A program made the translations under genes and the position numbers. Positions 50,546 through 60,439 of a stretch of 64,000 bases of DNA are shown here, in pieces. The stretch is from an uncultured Sulfurovum sp. (GTDB taxonomy: Bacteria; Campylobacterota; Campylobacteria; Campylobacterales; Sulfurovaceae). The stretch's first letter is position 1; every line of letters starts with the position of its first letter. Where the stretch lies: contig CACVAP010000061.1 in assembly GCA_902727895.1 (NCBI GenBank), positions 29,988 through 93,987 of the forward strand, read 5' to 3'. The notes beneath the pieces are model-generated. The model did not search any database and was not told the DNA's origin. It saw nothing but the letters and a program-made list of their open reading frames with translations.

Positions 50546-52384
50546 TTGAAAAATATTAATTTTTCTCTTTTCTTTAAAATAAATCTTTTTCAAAGTATAG
50601 TATTTTTTGTTATCTTTTTGTTTTTTAATGAGCGTTACACAGCCCTTAGTTTTGTAATTACATTATTGGGTGCTATTTCCAGTGCGACTATTTTATACAT
50701 ACTTTTATATGTTTTACTCTTTGTATTTACTTTTTCTAAGCGATTAGTACTTTACTTGTCGATGCTTTTATTTATTCTTATTAATATCTCTTTAATTGTT
50801 GACCTTTTTATATATAAACTGTTTAATTTTCATATTAATGCAATGGTTTTAAATATTTTAACATCATCAGATGCTATGGACTCTGTTCAAACAGGCTTAG
50901 CACCGATTATTGCATTCTTAGTTTTTATTGTGGGACTTATAGGGTTTGAATTCTTTTTAATTAAAAAGATTGATGCGATGAATGATGTTTCTAAAAGACT
51001 CTTAAACAGTAAATTAAATAGAAGTATAACAATTCCATTGATTCTCATTGTGTTGAGTGAAAAAGTAAGTTATGGGTTAGCCTCTCTCTTTTCTAAAAAT
51101 GAAATTGTCTCTAAATTTAAAGTTATTCCTCTTTATCAACCTTTAACCTTTAGAAGAATTGCTGCTAAGCACTTTGGATTTAAAGCAGAAGAGCAAGCTA
51201 AATATAGTATTAAGACAGAAGCAGATTTAAATTATCCTTTGGAAGCATTAGAGATTAAGGATAAGGTGGAGAAGTTCAATATAATTATTGTTGCGAGTGA
51301 CTCAGTTAAGTATTCGATTATGGGAAAAGAGACAACGCCAAATGTTAAGAAGTTTGAAGAAGAATCTTTAGTCTTTAAGCATCATTTTTCTGGAGGAAAC
51401 AGTACACGGTTTGGAATCTTTTCTTTAATATATGGGTTAAATCCAACGTATTGGTTTTCATTTTTAAATGCCAACCAAAAACCAGTACTTTTTGACGTAT
51501 TAAAAAAATTAGATTATAAAATAGATATTATCTCTTCAACGAATACAAACTGGCCTGAGTTTAGAAAAACTTGTTATGTAGATGTACAATCTTCGATACA
51601 AGACAAATTTGATGGAAAACCTTGGAAAAAAGATGAACAAAATATGGATTTCTTTCTTCAAGAACTAGATACACATTCTAAAGAAAAACCTCTTTTCTCA
51701 TTTGTCTTTTTAGATGCACCTCATGGTTACTCTTATCCAAAAACGCATAATAAATATAATGCACCTGAGGGGGAAGTGAATTATCTTAGTATAACTAAGG
51801 ACTCAGAAGAGTTGAAAATAACGGAAAAACGTTATAAAAATGCTGTTTACTATAATGATATGCTTTTTGGAAAGATGGTATCTAAATTGAAAGAAAAGGG
51901 ACTGTATGATAATTCATTGATTATTTATACTTCTGACCATGGACAAGAGTTTTTTGAACAAGGCAACTTTGGACATAATACTTCTTTTTCTAAAGGACAA
52001 GTACATATTCCTTTTGTTCTGAAGTTACCGAAGTCTTTAGAAGGATTAGGCTTAGCCGAAAAGATAAATAGTTCCATGACATCACATCAAGATGTAGTTC
52101 CTAGTTTGTTAAGTTTATTAGGGGTAACAACAAATGCTTCAAAATATAGTAATGGAAAGAACTTTTTCTCTGAAGCTTATGAACGAGATTATATTTTTTC
52201 ATCGAATTGGAATAATAATGCCATTGTTACAAAAGACTTTACGTATGTTTTCTCAAATTTACCCAATAAAATGTTCTCAAATGAAGTTCGTGACACTGAA
52301 AGTTATAAACGATTAGAGAATCAAAAAAGTAACAGTAAATTAATTTTAGATACAATGAACGAAAATAGAAAATTTTTAAAATAG
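50546..52384 (+). CDS. YejM/PbgA-like membrane protein with sulfatase-fold domain
   Basis: Five membrane helices in the first 185 residues, then a sulfatase/alkaline-phosphatase-type domain from about 245. Marks: NIIIVASDSVKYSIM, HHFSGGNSTRFGIFSLIYGLNPTYW, FVFLDAPHGYSY and YTSDHGQEFFEQGNFGH. In E. coli, YejM (PbgA) regulates LPS synthesis via LapB; phosphoethanolamine transferases have the same fold. The GNSTRFGIF loop with YGL and its short N-terminal region resemble YejM more than EptA. TTG start with GGAAGGA. A LapB-like gene exists at 14709. Confidence 0.72.
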   Translation: MKNINFSLFFKINLFQSIVFFVIFLFFNERYTALSFVITLLGAISSATILYILLYVLLFVFTFSKRLVLYLSMLLFILINISLIVDLFIYKLFNFHINAMVLNILTSSDAMDSVQTGLAPIIAFLVFIVGLIGFEFFLIKKIDAMNDVSKRLLNSKLNRSITIPLILIVLSEKVSYGLASLFSKNEIVSKFKVIPLYQPLTFRRIAAKHFGFKAEEQAKYSIKTEADLNYPLEALEIKDKVEKFNIIIVASDSVKYSIMGKETTPNVKKFEEESLVFKHHFSGGNSTRFGIFSLIYGLNPTYWFSFLNANQKPVLFDVLKKLDYKIDIISSTNTNWPEFRKTCYVDVQSSIQDKFDGKPWKKDEQNMDFFLQELDTHSKEKPLFSFVFLDAPHGYSYPKTHNKYNAPEGEVNYLSITKDSEELKITEKRYKNAVYYNDMLFGKMVSKLKEKGLYDNSLIIYTSDHGQEFFEQGNFGHNTSFSKGQVHIPFVLKLPKSLEGLGLAEKINSSMTSHQDVVPSLLSLLGVTTNASKYSNGKNFFSEAYERDYIFSSNWNNNAIVTKDFTYVFSNLPNKMFSNEVRDTESYKRLENQKSNSKLILDTMNENRKFLK

Positions 52385-52396
52385 TGAGATAATCTG

Positions 52397-52966
52397 ATGT
52401 TAAATATGATAGAAAAAGAGCTAGAAGAACATAGAAAAACCATAGAGAAAACCATAGAGGTTATGATTCCTAAAATAGAAGAAGCTTCAAATCTTTTAAT
52501 TGAAACTTTAAAGAATGGAAATAAAGTTTTACTTTGTGGTAATGGGGGTTCAGCCTCTGATGCTCAACATATTGCAGCTGAACTTACAGGACGTTATAAA
52601 ACAGAGAGAAGAGGTTTATCTGGTATTGCGTTAAATACAGATACTTCTGCCTTAACAGCCATAGCGAATGATTATGGGTATGATAGAATCTTTGATCGAC
52701 AAGTAGAGGCATTGGCAAGAGAAGGGGATTTACTTATCGGTATTTCTACTTCTGGTAATTCTTTGAATGTTATTTCTGCATTTGCAACAGCTAAACTATT
52801 GGGATGTAAAACATTAGGCTTAAGTGGAAAAGAGGGTGGAGATATGAATCGTATTTGTCATTTAAACCTAGTTATACCTTCAGATGATACCCCTCGTATT
52901 CAAGAGATGCATATACTCATAGGACATATTCTTTGTCAAGCTGTAGATGATGCTTTTGAGGTTTAA
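52397..52966 (+). CDS. gmhA: sedoheptulose-7-phosphate isomerase
   Basis: First step of ADP-heptose synthesis. SIS-domain isomerase of 189 residues: [22 protein letters not shown] (active loop), [11 protein letters not shown], and [11 protein letters not shown] at the end. The start lies 12 bases after the YejM-like gene. With hldE, gmhB and waaC it supplies and transfers core heptose. Confidence 0.96.
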   Translation: MLNMIEKELEEHRKTIEKTIEVMIPKIEEASNLLIETLKNGNKVLLCGNGGSASDAQHIAAELTGRYKTERRGLSGIALNTDTSALTAIANDYGYDRIFDRQVEALAREGDLLIGISTSGNSLNVISAFATAKLLGCKTLGLSGKEGGDMNRICHLNLVIPSDDTPRIQEMHILIGHILCQAVDDAFEV

Positions 52967-52984
52967 AGTCTCGCTCAAATTACT

Positions 52985-54046
52985 TTAAGAGATTAACTCT
53001 TTTAAGGTATAAAAAGCTTTAGTCTTGCGTATTTTTCCATCTCTGTTATCTATAAGACCATAACCAGGTGCTATTAGTTGGTGCCAATAAAGTTTTTCTA
53101 TTTTATTTGTTTTTATGGCTATATTGATGTATTCTAACATATATTGGCTATAGAGTGTTTCATCAACACATTCTTTTTCAGAAGTAGGAGCATAGGGTGC
53201 TGTGCCACTTAATGGCCAGTTTGCTTCGGTAATGTAAATAGCGTTGTCAGCCTTAGATGAACTTTTTACAATGGTATCTAGAAACTCTATCTTATTTTTG
53301 AAATCAAAAATTCCCATTTGAGTGGAGTAGGGACTACCTCGACGATCAACATAGAGTAGCGATGCTACTTTATCATAATGAATTTTAAATCCATTAAATA
53401 GCGTACGAATGGTAAAGTGGTATTCAAAGTCTATAATAGATGAACCAATAAGTTTAAGTTTTGGGAATTGTTTATCTCGAATTTTTTGAATGACTTGATA
53501 AAATGCTAAATACTCTTCCATAGAGACAAAAGACCACTTTATACGGTTAACAGCATTCCCTATTATAAATTCGCTAGCTATCCCATCAAACTTTTGAAAT
53601 ATTGTTATTATATCTTTAGTTAAGAGTTCATGGTTCTCTATGTGTTTACGATCTTGGATGATGGTTATCAGTATCTCTTTGTCTGTACCGAAACCTTTTA
53701 CAAATGTTACATAGTCATCTATATTTATAATGTCATTTAAAAAGACTCTAACTTGAAGAGACTTAATATTAAGTTCTTCCACTAGTGCAAACTGGTCCTC
53801 GCCTTTGTCTAAGTTGACACATAGACCTAGTATTTGCTTGGTTTTTTGATTGGAGTCATGCTCATTCGCTTCATTTTTATTACGTTTTAGTAGAAACTTT
53901 ATAAATAGATAAGGAAAATAGATGAGATTTGTGAGTATTAGTTTTAGGTAATCTAATTTGTGACCTTGTCGCAAGATTTTTTTGTTGGCGCGTTTCAGTA
54001 TATGTGGTTGGTCTGAATATTGATCCCAAGGAAAAGAGTTTTTCAT
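52985..54046 (-). CDS. glycoside hydrolase-like TIM-barrel protein
   Basis: A short hydrophobic stretch (about 35-54) is followed by a barrel-like domain. EFIIGNAVNRIKW and YITEANWPLSGTAPY are placed where retaining clan-A glycosidases carry acid/base and nucleophile Glu (here GNAVNR replaces the usual NEP, so the acid/base Glu is missing, whereas E in ITEANW is kept). It could be a glycan-binding or hydrolytic enzyme of LPS modification. The N-terminus looks membrane-associated. Converges on gmhA; divergent from the TagF-like gene. Confidence 0.55.
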   Translation of the reverse strand: MKNSFPWDQYSDQPHILKRANKKILRQGHKLDYLKLILTNLIYFPYLFIKFLLKRNKNEANEHDSNQKTKQILGLCVNLDKGEDQFALVEELNIKSLQVRVFLNDIINIDDYVTFVKGFGTDKEILITIIQDRKHIENHELLTKDIITIFQKFDGIASEFIIGNAVNRIKWSFVSMEEYLAFYQVIQKIRDKQFPKLKLIGSSIIDFEYHFTIRTLFNGFKIHYDKVASLLYVDRRGSPYSTQMGIFDFKNKIEFLDTIVKSSSKADNAIYITEANWPLSGTAPYAPTSEKECVDETLYSQYMLEYINIAIKTNKIEKLYWHQLIAPGYGLIDNRDGKIRKTKAFYTLKELIS

Positions 54047-54130
54047 TATTCTTCTTTATAATCTAAATTTATACGATTATATCCTAATTGAAATTATGAT
54101 ACTATTTCTCCTTATAAAGGAATTGATATT

Positions 54131-55201
54131 ATGGAAAAGAGTCCCCTCTCCTCAGTTAAAAAAAGATACTTGTTTTTTATTTCACAAGACTATAGTTTTC
54201 CTGTATTACGACCACTTCAAGATGCTATTTTGCAAAGAGGAGATGAGGTGAAATGGTTTATGTATGGTGATGAAATCACCCCTAATTACTTGTATGAAAA
54301 TGAAATTAGATTATCAACAATTGAAGAAGTTCTAAACTATAAGCCTGAGGCAGTTTTCGTTCCAGGTAATGTTGTTCCTTCTTTTATTGGGGGTTTAAAA
54401 GTACAAGTTTTTCATGGTTTACCCAGTACCAAAGCTAAAAAGAATGGGCAACTTTATCATTTTATTATTCGAGGAATGTTTGACTTATATTGTACACAAG
54501 GTGAAAGCTCTACAAAAATTTTTGAAAGATTAGCTGACAAATATCAATATTTTAAAGTCAAAGAAACAGGTTGGTGTAAACTAGATCCTCTTTTCCCTTT
54601 AGAATCTAAAAGTAATACAGCAAAAACCATATTTTTTGCATCAACTTTTAGTCCTCGATTTTCGAAAGCTAAAATACTTTATCCTTTTATTTTAGACATG
54701 ATAGAGAAGTATGATTTTACATGGTACATTACCTTACACCCAAAAATGGATCAAGAGATAGTTGCTTTATATAAAAGTATTGATTCTGAAAATGTAAGCT
54801 TTATTGAAACCCCTTATATTATAGAATATTTTAAAAAAGCTGATTTAATGCTATGTGATACTTCTTCTATAATTTATGAATTTCTAACTCAAAAAAAACC
54901 TGTTATTACCTTTCAGACAGAAAAGGATGAAGACTCTCTTCTTAATGTTACAAATATTGATGAACTTGAAGAAAAAATAATTTCTTCTTTAGATAATCTG
55001 ACAATTAATAATCAAAATATTAATAATCATGTGAGTCAATTTCATCCTTATGAAGATGGTAAATCGAGTGAAAGAGTATTAGATACGGTAGAAGAAATGC
55101 TTGAGGGTATAAACTTACCCCTTAAGAAAAAACCATTTAATTTCATTAGAAATTTTAAGTTACGAAGAGAACTTGGTTATTGGAAGTTTTCATTCAGATG
55201 A
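54131..55201 (+). CDS. CDP-glycerol glycerophosphotransferase-like (TagF-type) enzyme
   Basis: Transfers polyol-phosphate to surface glycans in related enzymes. Segments HGLPSTKAKK (His general base), TGWCKLDPLF, IFFASTFSPRF, TLHPKMDQEI, and FKKADLMLCDTSSIIYEFL form the GT-B core of the family. 356 residues, without the usual second N-terminal domain. The substrate may be glycerol- or ribitol-phosphate; no tagD is visible nearby. It contains an in-frame A8 run at 54891-54898. Confidence 0.8.
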   Translation: MEKSPLSSVKKRYLFFISQDYSFPVLRPLQDAILQRGDEVKWFMYGDEITPNYLYENEIRLSTIEEVLNYKPEAVFVPGNVVPSFIGGLKVQVFHGLPSTKAKKNGQLYHFIIRGMFDLYCTQGESSTKIFERLADKYQYFKVKETGWCKLDPLFPLESKSNTAKTIFFASTFSPRFSKAKILYPFILDMIEKYDFTWYITLHPKMDQEIVALYKSIDSENVSFIETPYIIEYFKKADLMLCDTSSIIYEFLTQKKPVITFQTEKDEDSLLNVTNIDELEEKIISSLDNLTINNQNINNHVSQFHPYEDGKSSERVLDTVEEMLEGINLPLKKKPFNFIRNFKLRRELGYWKFSFR

Positions 55202-55933
55202 CTTCTGGCAGTTGATATATTGTTTTAGATATTTATAAAAGCGACGATTAGCATTAGAGCTAGCAATAACAAATCCCCTCCATCCATTAATAAAATAGAA
55301 ACGTAAAAAATAAGTTTGGATAAATGCAAAGAGTGATTTTAATATAACAATCACAAAGAAACAAGTTTTTTTATTCTCAGCACCTAAGTCAGTATATTTT
55401 ATCATTTTTGTAAGGGTTTGGTTAATATCTGTAATATTATGATGTTTAAAACTCGTTTTGAGTTTGATTTGTTTACTTTCTTTATTGACGATGATTTTTT
55501 CATGTACTAAATTATCATTAAATTGTGTATGTAGAGTATTATAAATACGAACAATATAGTCTTTACTAATTGTCTTAGCACCTAAGAAATAGTTATCTCT
55601 TTTTAAAATAAAGAGATTTGTTTTATCGAGAAAATCTTGTGCCTTAATTTCTTCTATTAATGCTTTATTAAGTACTTCATCACTATCTAAAGAGAGTATC
55701 CACTCATTTGTTGCATAAGTAGATGCTTTGTTTTTTGTGGGACCAAAACCTATGAACTCTCCTTCTATTATTCTAACATTTAAAAAAGTTTCTGCAATCT
55801 CTTTGGTATGATCTGTTGAGTTGTTTAAATAGAGGATTACTTCATTAAATGAGTTTAATGAGGCTAAAGATTCTTCGATGGTTTCTGCTGAATTTTGAGC
55901 AATAATAACAACTGAAATTTGATTAATCAACAA
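55190..55933 (-). CDS. family 2 glycosyltransferase (WaaE/KdtX-like)
   Basis: GT-A fold: ISVVIIAQNSAETIEESLASL, VILYLNNSTDHT, then WILSLDSDEVLN with the DxD-like SLDSDE. The C-terminal hydrophobic tail (about 185-220) may associate with the membrane. Related to beta-1,4-glucosyltransferases of the LPS inner core. Overlaps the kinase-like gene by 11 bases at its start and the TagF-like gene by 12 bases at its end. Confidence 0.88.
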   Translation of the reverse strand: MLINQISVVIIAQNSAETIEESLASLNSFNEVILYLNNSTDHTKEIAETFLNVRIIEGEFIGFGPTKNKASTYATNEWILSLDSDEVLNKALIEEIKAQDFLDKTNLFILKRDNYFLGAKTISKDYIVRIYNTLHTQFNDNLVHEKIIVNKESKQIKLKTSFKHHNITDINQTLTKMIKYTDLGAENKKTCFFVIVILKSLFAFIQTYFLRFYFINGWRGFVIASSNANRRFYKYLKQYINCQKSSE

Positions 55934-56657
55934 CTTTCTTTCCTTTAAGTCTCTTTTTAAAATTCTTTTTATCTTTATGTTTTTGTGAAGCTTTTAGTGC
56001 GATGAGTAATGCTTCTTTCTCATCTATATGATTTATTTTGGCATACTCTTTGATTATAATACTTAAATCTTCATCTGTTGCCCAAAGTTTTGAGAAGTTC
56101 TCTAATCGTTCTTGTTTATTAAGCGTTTTAAATTGCATTCGGTTAATGTCAATGATTTTGAAAATATATATTTGATCTTCTTTTTTTATTAAAATATTTC
56201 CTGGTGAATAGTCAAGGTGCTTTATTCCTTGGTTATGAAGCTCATTTGTAAATTGAGCAAAGGCTTGATAGATTTCGTTTTTATGTTTGAACTCTTTATG
56301 GGTCAAAGGTTCTCTAATAGTAAAATCATAGGCAAAATGTTCACTTATAAAATAACTTTCATGAAGTAAAGCATTCTTTTTAGTTTCAATATAGGCAATA
56401 GGTTTTGGTACAAAATTCATAATTTTTAAACTATTTATATAGGACTTTTCTGCTTTACTACTTCTAAAAAAAGTATAAGCAATTTTATTAATTATATGGG
56501 GTATCTTAAATGATTTAATAACGAAATTTCTAGGTTCTTGTTCAACAATCTTAATCTCATTTCTCGCCTTGTGAATGGAGTTTTGTGTCTCTTCAAAAAT
56601 GTTTTTTATATTTTGACAAAATGAAAGATATTTTTGATTTATGGTTATAATTTTCAC
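55923..56657 (-). CDS. lipopolysaccharide kinase-like (InaA/KdkA) protein
   Basis: Protein-kinase-like fold of 244 aa: HLDYSPGNILI is the catalytic loop (His, Asp, Asn), and KIIDINRMQF has Asp-Asn-Arg in place of the DFG. Phosphorylates heptose or Kdo of the inner core in related proteins. Sits between Stealth and GT2 genes on the same strand. Confidence 0.78.
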   Translation of the reverse strand: MKIITINQKYLSFCQNIKNIFEETQNSIHKARNEIKIVEQEPRNFVIKSFKIPHIINKIAYTFFRSSKAEKSYINSLKIMNFVPKPIAYIETKKNALLHESYFISEHFAYDFTIREPLTHKEFKHKNEIYQAFAQFTNELHNQGIKHLDYSPGNILIKKEDQIYIFKIIDINRMQFKTLNKQERLENFSKLWATDEDLSIIIKEYAKINHIDEKEALLIALKASQKHKDKKNFKKRLKGKKVVD

Positions 56658-56693
56658 TAGGTTCCTTTATTTGTATGATATTTCTTTTACTAA

Positions 56694-57704
56694 CTACAGT
56701 TCAAAAGAAGATTTATTGGGTAGTAATGATTCTAAAGCATTATTAATAATACTTTTAGAAACGTCAAAGTCATTAGTATTATCAGTTAAAGCATCATTAA
56801 CACAATACATTTCAAACTTACCACTAAGTATATGTTTAGCAACCATTTTTGCATCTTCTTGTGTTCGTATATTTTTAAATTTTCTTTTTTTGTATGCATT
56901 TTTAACACTATCTGGATAAAACTTCCCTGTAATAAATTGCCAATGTCTAAATAGATATTGGTTTATTTCAGAATTTGTTCTGAATTTTGATTTGGAAACT
57001 TTTGTAAGTAATTTTTCTTCTTTTTCCCAAAGTTCAATAAAAGTATTTTTTAAAAAAGGTTGTGGCTGGTGATAACTTTTAAATCCAGTAAATTTAGAAG
57101 TTGGTAAAAGAACCATAGTTCTGAAAAGCTTAAATCCATATCCTTTATATAACCATTTTGAAAAGTCCTTTAAAATTATTTTGTATTTAGAACTCTTGGT
57201 ATGTTTATTAATAATTGAAAGATTATTAGAAAGAGTATTGTCCTTAAAACTGTTAGACATAAGTCCTAAAAGAGCTACATTTACGGGTAAGTCTTGCTTG
57301 AAAAAAGTCTCTTCTTTAAGTGGACTCAAAATAAAAGTATCATCATTAAAGTAAACAAATTTTTCACTTAATCCTTCTATCCTATGCATATTTATTTCAA
57401 TTGGATGGCTATTAAAGACAGGTAGGTTATTTTTATCCATATAATCTTCATGCTTTACTATTACAAGTTTCTCATGATGGATATTAAGCCATTTTGGGAC
57501 ATGTCCATATGTAACAAAATAAATCTTATTGACCCAAGGAGTAAACTCTTCAAAAGAACGGAATAGATATTGTAAGTTATCCCAATCTCTAAATCTTGAA
57601 ATTCTTTTATCTCCAGATACTTTTTGATGTGTATAGAAATTTTCTTGCCATTTTAAATCATTACCATCAACCCATGTTACTACAAAATCAATTTTATTAT
57701 TCAT
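56694..57704 (-). CDS. Stealth-family sugar-phosphotransferase
   Basis: Capsule-type phosphotransferase (Stealth CR1-CR4): IDFVVTWVDGNDLKW near the N-terminus, FRDWDNLQYLFRSFEEFTPWV, EKFVYFNDDTFIL and a C-terminal CVND segment. Transfers sugar-1-phosphate to a glycan. I chose the ATG at 57704, because that leaves AAAGGA upstream; an in-frame ATG at 57728 would add eight residues. Confidence 0.85.
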   Translation of the reverse strand: MNNKIDFVVTWVDGNDLKWQENFYTHQKVSGDKRISRFRDWDNLQYLFRSFEEFTPWVNKIYFVTYGHVPKWLNIHHEKLVIVKHEDYMDKNNLPVFNSHPIEINMHRIEGLSEKFVYFNDDTFILSPLKEETFFKQDLPVNVALLGLMSNSFKDNTLSNNLSIINKHTKSSKYKIILKDFSKWLYKGYGFKLFRTMVLLPTSKFTGFKSYHQPQPFLKNTFIELWEKEEKLLTKVSKSKFRTNSEINQYLFRHWQFITGKFYPDSVKNAYKKRKFKNIRTQEDAKMVAKHILSGKFEMYCVNDALTDNTNDFDVSKSIINNALESLLPNKSSFEL

Positions 57705-57765
57705 ATAAGATCTTTTTCCTTTAGTCATTTCAAAATTTTAAAGACATGATTAATATTTTGGATAC

Positions 57766-58662
57766 TTACCTATAAAGTTCAGGATTGAATTCTTTCCAAC
57801 GCTTATGCATCCAAAACCATTCTTTAGGGTTTTCTTTGATTATTTTTTCCATAACATCTGCCTGTGCTTGTGTAAGTTTAGCCAAATTTTTCTCTTGATT
57901 ATCTGTTTTAATACTTTCAATAGCTGGATAGATTTTAACATGATAATTTATGTAATCATTCGTTGATATAAAGACAGGTATTAAGTCAATGTCAAATTTT
58001 CGAGATAAAATAGAAGCTAAAGGAGTATGGGTGGCAGGGGTATTAAAAAAGTTTACTGTTATTGATTGGTTTTGTCTAATACTTTGGTCAACTAAAATTC
58101 CTACAGCTTTATTTTGTGATAAAGCTTTAATACAGCCTTTCATGGCACCTTTTTTATAGACCATCTCTACATTAAAACGTTCACGGTTTTCTTTTAAGAC
58201 TTTGTCCATAAGGTCAGAGTCAAGCTTACGTCCGACACCTACTAATGTTAAGTCAAATTTGATGGCAATAGATTGAGAGAGAAGTTCCCAGTTTCCTTGA
58301 TGTCCGGTAACAAAGATGATTTTTTTACCTGCATCTTGATACTGTTTAACAATGTCTTCACCTTCGAATGTAATATTTTTTATAACGTCACTTTTTTTCA
58401 TACCATCACGTTTTATAATTCCCAAAGTAGTATCAAGTAGATTTATAAAAGCAGAGACCCCATAAGCTTTCTTTTCTTCTTGTGTTAGTGTGTTTTTGAA
58501 AGCAAGATCAAGATTCGTATGAATAATACGACGATGCTTAGCACTGACTGTATAGGCGAACCATGAAATGGCTTGCATAAGTTTTATCATAATAGTACGT
58601 GGTAATAACCAAAGTATAAAAGAGAAAATTTTATAGATGGCTAAATAAAAGTAATCAAGCAT
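57766..58662 (-). CDS. lpxL: lipid A late acyltransferase (LpxL/HtrB family)
   Basis: Adds a secondary acyl chain to lipid A at the inner membrane. N-terminal helix, then the HX4E acyltransferase motif in VTGHQGNWELLS (His, Glu), GRKLDSDLMDKVL, and PHRWKEFNPELYR-like MHKRWKEFNPELY at the end. I chose ATG 58662, which overlaps the waaC stop by eight bases; an upstream ATG at 58680 would lie further within waaC. Confidence 0.9.
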   Translation of the reverse strand: MLDYFYLAIYKIFSFILWLLPRTIMIKLMQAISWFAYTVSAKHRRIIHTNLDLAFKNTLTQEEKKAYGVSAFINLLDTTLGIIKRDGMKKSDVIKNITFEGEDIVKQYQDAGKKIIFVTGHQGNWELLSQSIAIKFDLTLVGVGRKLDSDLMDKVLKENRERFNVEMVYKKGAMKGCIKALSQNKAVGILVDQSIRQNQSITVNFFNTPATHTPLASILSRKFDIDLIPVFISTNDYINYHVKIYPAIESIKTDNQEKNLAKLTQAQADVMEKIIKENPKEWFWMHKRWKEFNPELYR

Positions 58663-59653
58663 TGAGTAACTCTTTGGCAATTAAAGTAATTTCATTTGAG
58701 TCTATTTCATTTATAGAGAAGTCATTTTTATTGAGTTTATAATGATTTATTTTACTATGTGATTTTATAACCTTATTAATAGAAGTTTGATAGACACGGT
58801 TAATAGGGGTTGGACCAAATATGGTAATAGAAGGGATATTTAGTCCCCATGCCATATGCGTAGGTCCAGTATCATTCCCTATGAGTAAATCAGACTTAGC
58901 TATGACAGCTTTGAGTGTATTAAGATTTATTTTTGGTAGGACTTTCGCATGGTTAGAGTTTGCTTCTATCCACTCAGCCTTTTGCTTTTCTTCTTCACTT
59001 CCCCAAGCTATTAAAACATTCTCTTGGAGTGTATTTGCGATTTCTGCAAACTTTTCTTTAGGGTAGTTACGGCTCTCCCATGTCGAACCAATGACAAATA
59101 TAATATTTCTTTTTTCAGTTGAGAGGTAATTATAAATAATAGCATCTTCATCTTGGTAAAAGAGAAAGGGTTTTTTATCTATAATCATTTGAGATGTAAT
59201 TCTAAAATTAAGTGGTTCGCTAAGTATAGTAGCATTTCTATCAATAGTATTGGCATCATAGGCAATTTCTACTTTTTGATTGTAAAAATAACTGGCAACA
59301 CCTTCACGAATAGATTCTTTGGAAAAGCCTGCTCTTTTTTTACCTAGAAGTTTAGCTGTTAACGCAGACTTAATCAGTCCTTGAGCGTCTAGTACTAAAT
59401 TATAATTATTTTTGGCATAACGCTTAACTTTTTTTATTTGGCTAAAAAATTCAGACTTATCTTTCTTGATACTCTTTAGATTGAGTGTTAAGATATTATC
59501 AATATGAGGGTTACCTTCAAGTACTGAGGCAAAGCCTTGTTCCACTATCCAATCAATCTTAATATCTGGGTGAGCTTCTTTAATGTATTGAAGTGCAACC
59601 ATAGCATGGATAATATCTCCCATAGCTGAGAGTTTAACGATGGCAATTTTCAT
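58655..59653 (-). CDS. waaC: lipopolysaccharide heptosyltransferase I
   Basis: Adds the first heptose to Kdo in the LPS core. GT-B family 9: IVKLSAMGDIIHAMVALQYIK start, WIVEQGFASVLEGNPHID, VIGSTWESRNYPKEKFA and GNDTGPTHMAWGLNIPSITIFGPT with NRVYQT. The WaaC-type GPT/NR segment favours heptosyltransferase I over II. It overlaps lpxL, and mqnA follows nine bases upstream. Confidence 0.93.
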   Translation of the reverse strand: MKIAIVKLSAMGDIIHAMVALQYIKEAHPDIKIDWIVEQGFASVLEGNPHIDNILTLNLKSIKKDKSEFFSQIKKVKRYAKNNYNLVLDAQGLIKSALTAKLLGKKRAGFSKESIREGVASYFYNQKVEIAYDANTIDRNATILSEPLNFRITSQMIIDKKPFLFYQDEDAIIYNYLSTEKRNIIFVIGSTWESRNYPKEKFAEIANTLQENVLIAWGSEEEKQKAEWIEANSNHAKVLPKINLNTLKAVIAKSDLLIGNDTGPTHMAWGLNIPSITIFGPTPINRVYQTSINKVIKSHSKINHYKLNKNDFSINEIDSNEITLIAKELLNA

Positions 59654-59661
59654 GCTAGACC

Positions 59662-60309
59662 TTATATCTTTTTACTTTTTTTTAAAAATAGCTTGAGAGA
59701 TTTTTTCGATTTATGATTCATATTATACTTAATGTATTTTAAATACCATGTAAGTTGACTCGGAGTAATGCCTCTTTTCTTAGCTTCACGTTTTAAAATG
59801 TATTGGGGTATTTTAATTGGTTTTTTTATGAAGTTTTTTGCCAATTTTTCTACGACTTTATCATGTGAGGTATAGCAGAGTCTACCAAAAACAAAAGGTA
59901 ACTTGGTTTCTTCATACCATTTTGTGGCGAGATCAATACCTTGACCTCCTTCTAAATAGTACTTGAGTGCTTTGTCTCCAATGAGTACTTCCCCTTCAAG
60001 ATTTAAGACTTTAGCTAAAGCATTAGAACTTGCAGACTCTTTATCTGGCTTGTTTTCTCCTTCTATTAAAAAGACAGAAAAAACAGCTTTATTGGCAATG
60101 ATTCCTAGATTTGTGGACTTGTACTTGGAGGATGCAATACTAGAGATAAAGCCTGCATCGATTTGGCGTTTTTGCAGGGCTTTGTTGATTTGGCTTGGAA
60201 CATCTTTTCTATAATTTAACCCCATTTTCATTCCAGAGTGCTGGATATAACGTTTCATGAAAACTTGAAAAGGTAAAAGATTGAGGTAGCTAATTGAGCC
60301 AAATATCAC
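59662..60309 (-). CDS. mqnA: menaquinone biosynthesis protein MqnA (futalosine pathway)
   Basis: Chorismate dehydratase that makes 3-enolpyruvoylbenzoate in the alternative menaquinone pathway. GSISYLNLLPFQVFM start, DAGFISSIASS, LNLEGEVLIGDKALKYYL and YTSHDKVVEKL are family blocks. 215 residues, somewhat short, as in Campylobacterota. Unrelated in function to the LPS genes it is joined to. Confidence 0.92.
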   Translation of the reverse strand: MIFGSISYLNLLPFQVFMKRYIQHSGMKMGLNYRKDVPSQINKALQKRQIDAGFISSIASSKYKSTNLGIIANKAVFSVFLIEGENKPDKESASSNALAKVLNLEGEVLIGDKALKYYLEGGQGIDLATKWYEETKLPFVFGRLCYTSHDKVVEKLAKNFIKKPIKIPQYILKREAKKRGITPSQLTWYLKYIKYNMNHKSKKSLKLFLKKSKKI

Positions 60310-60439
60310 AGTTGTTTGCCTAGAATAGTAATTTAAGCATGATTATATCAAACAACTTTTATAATCACCTAACTTCGCTTTCTACCTAATTTTAGAGTAA
60401 AAGAAAGCTTTTATATAAGACGTAAGTGAGAAAATTATT

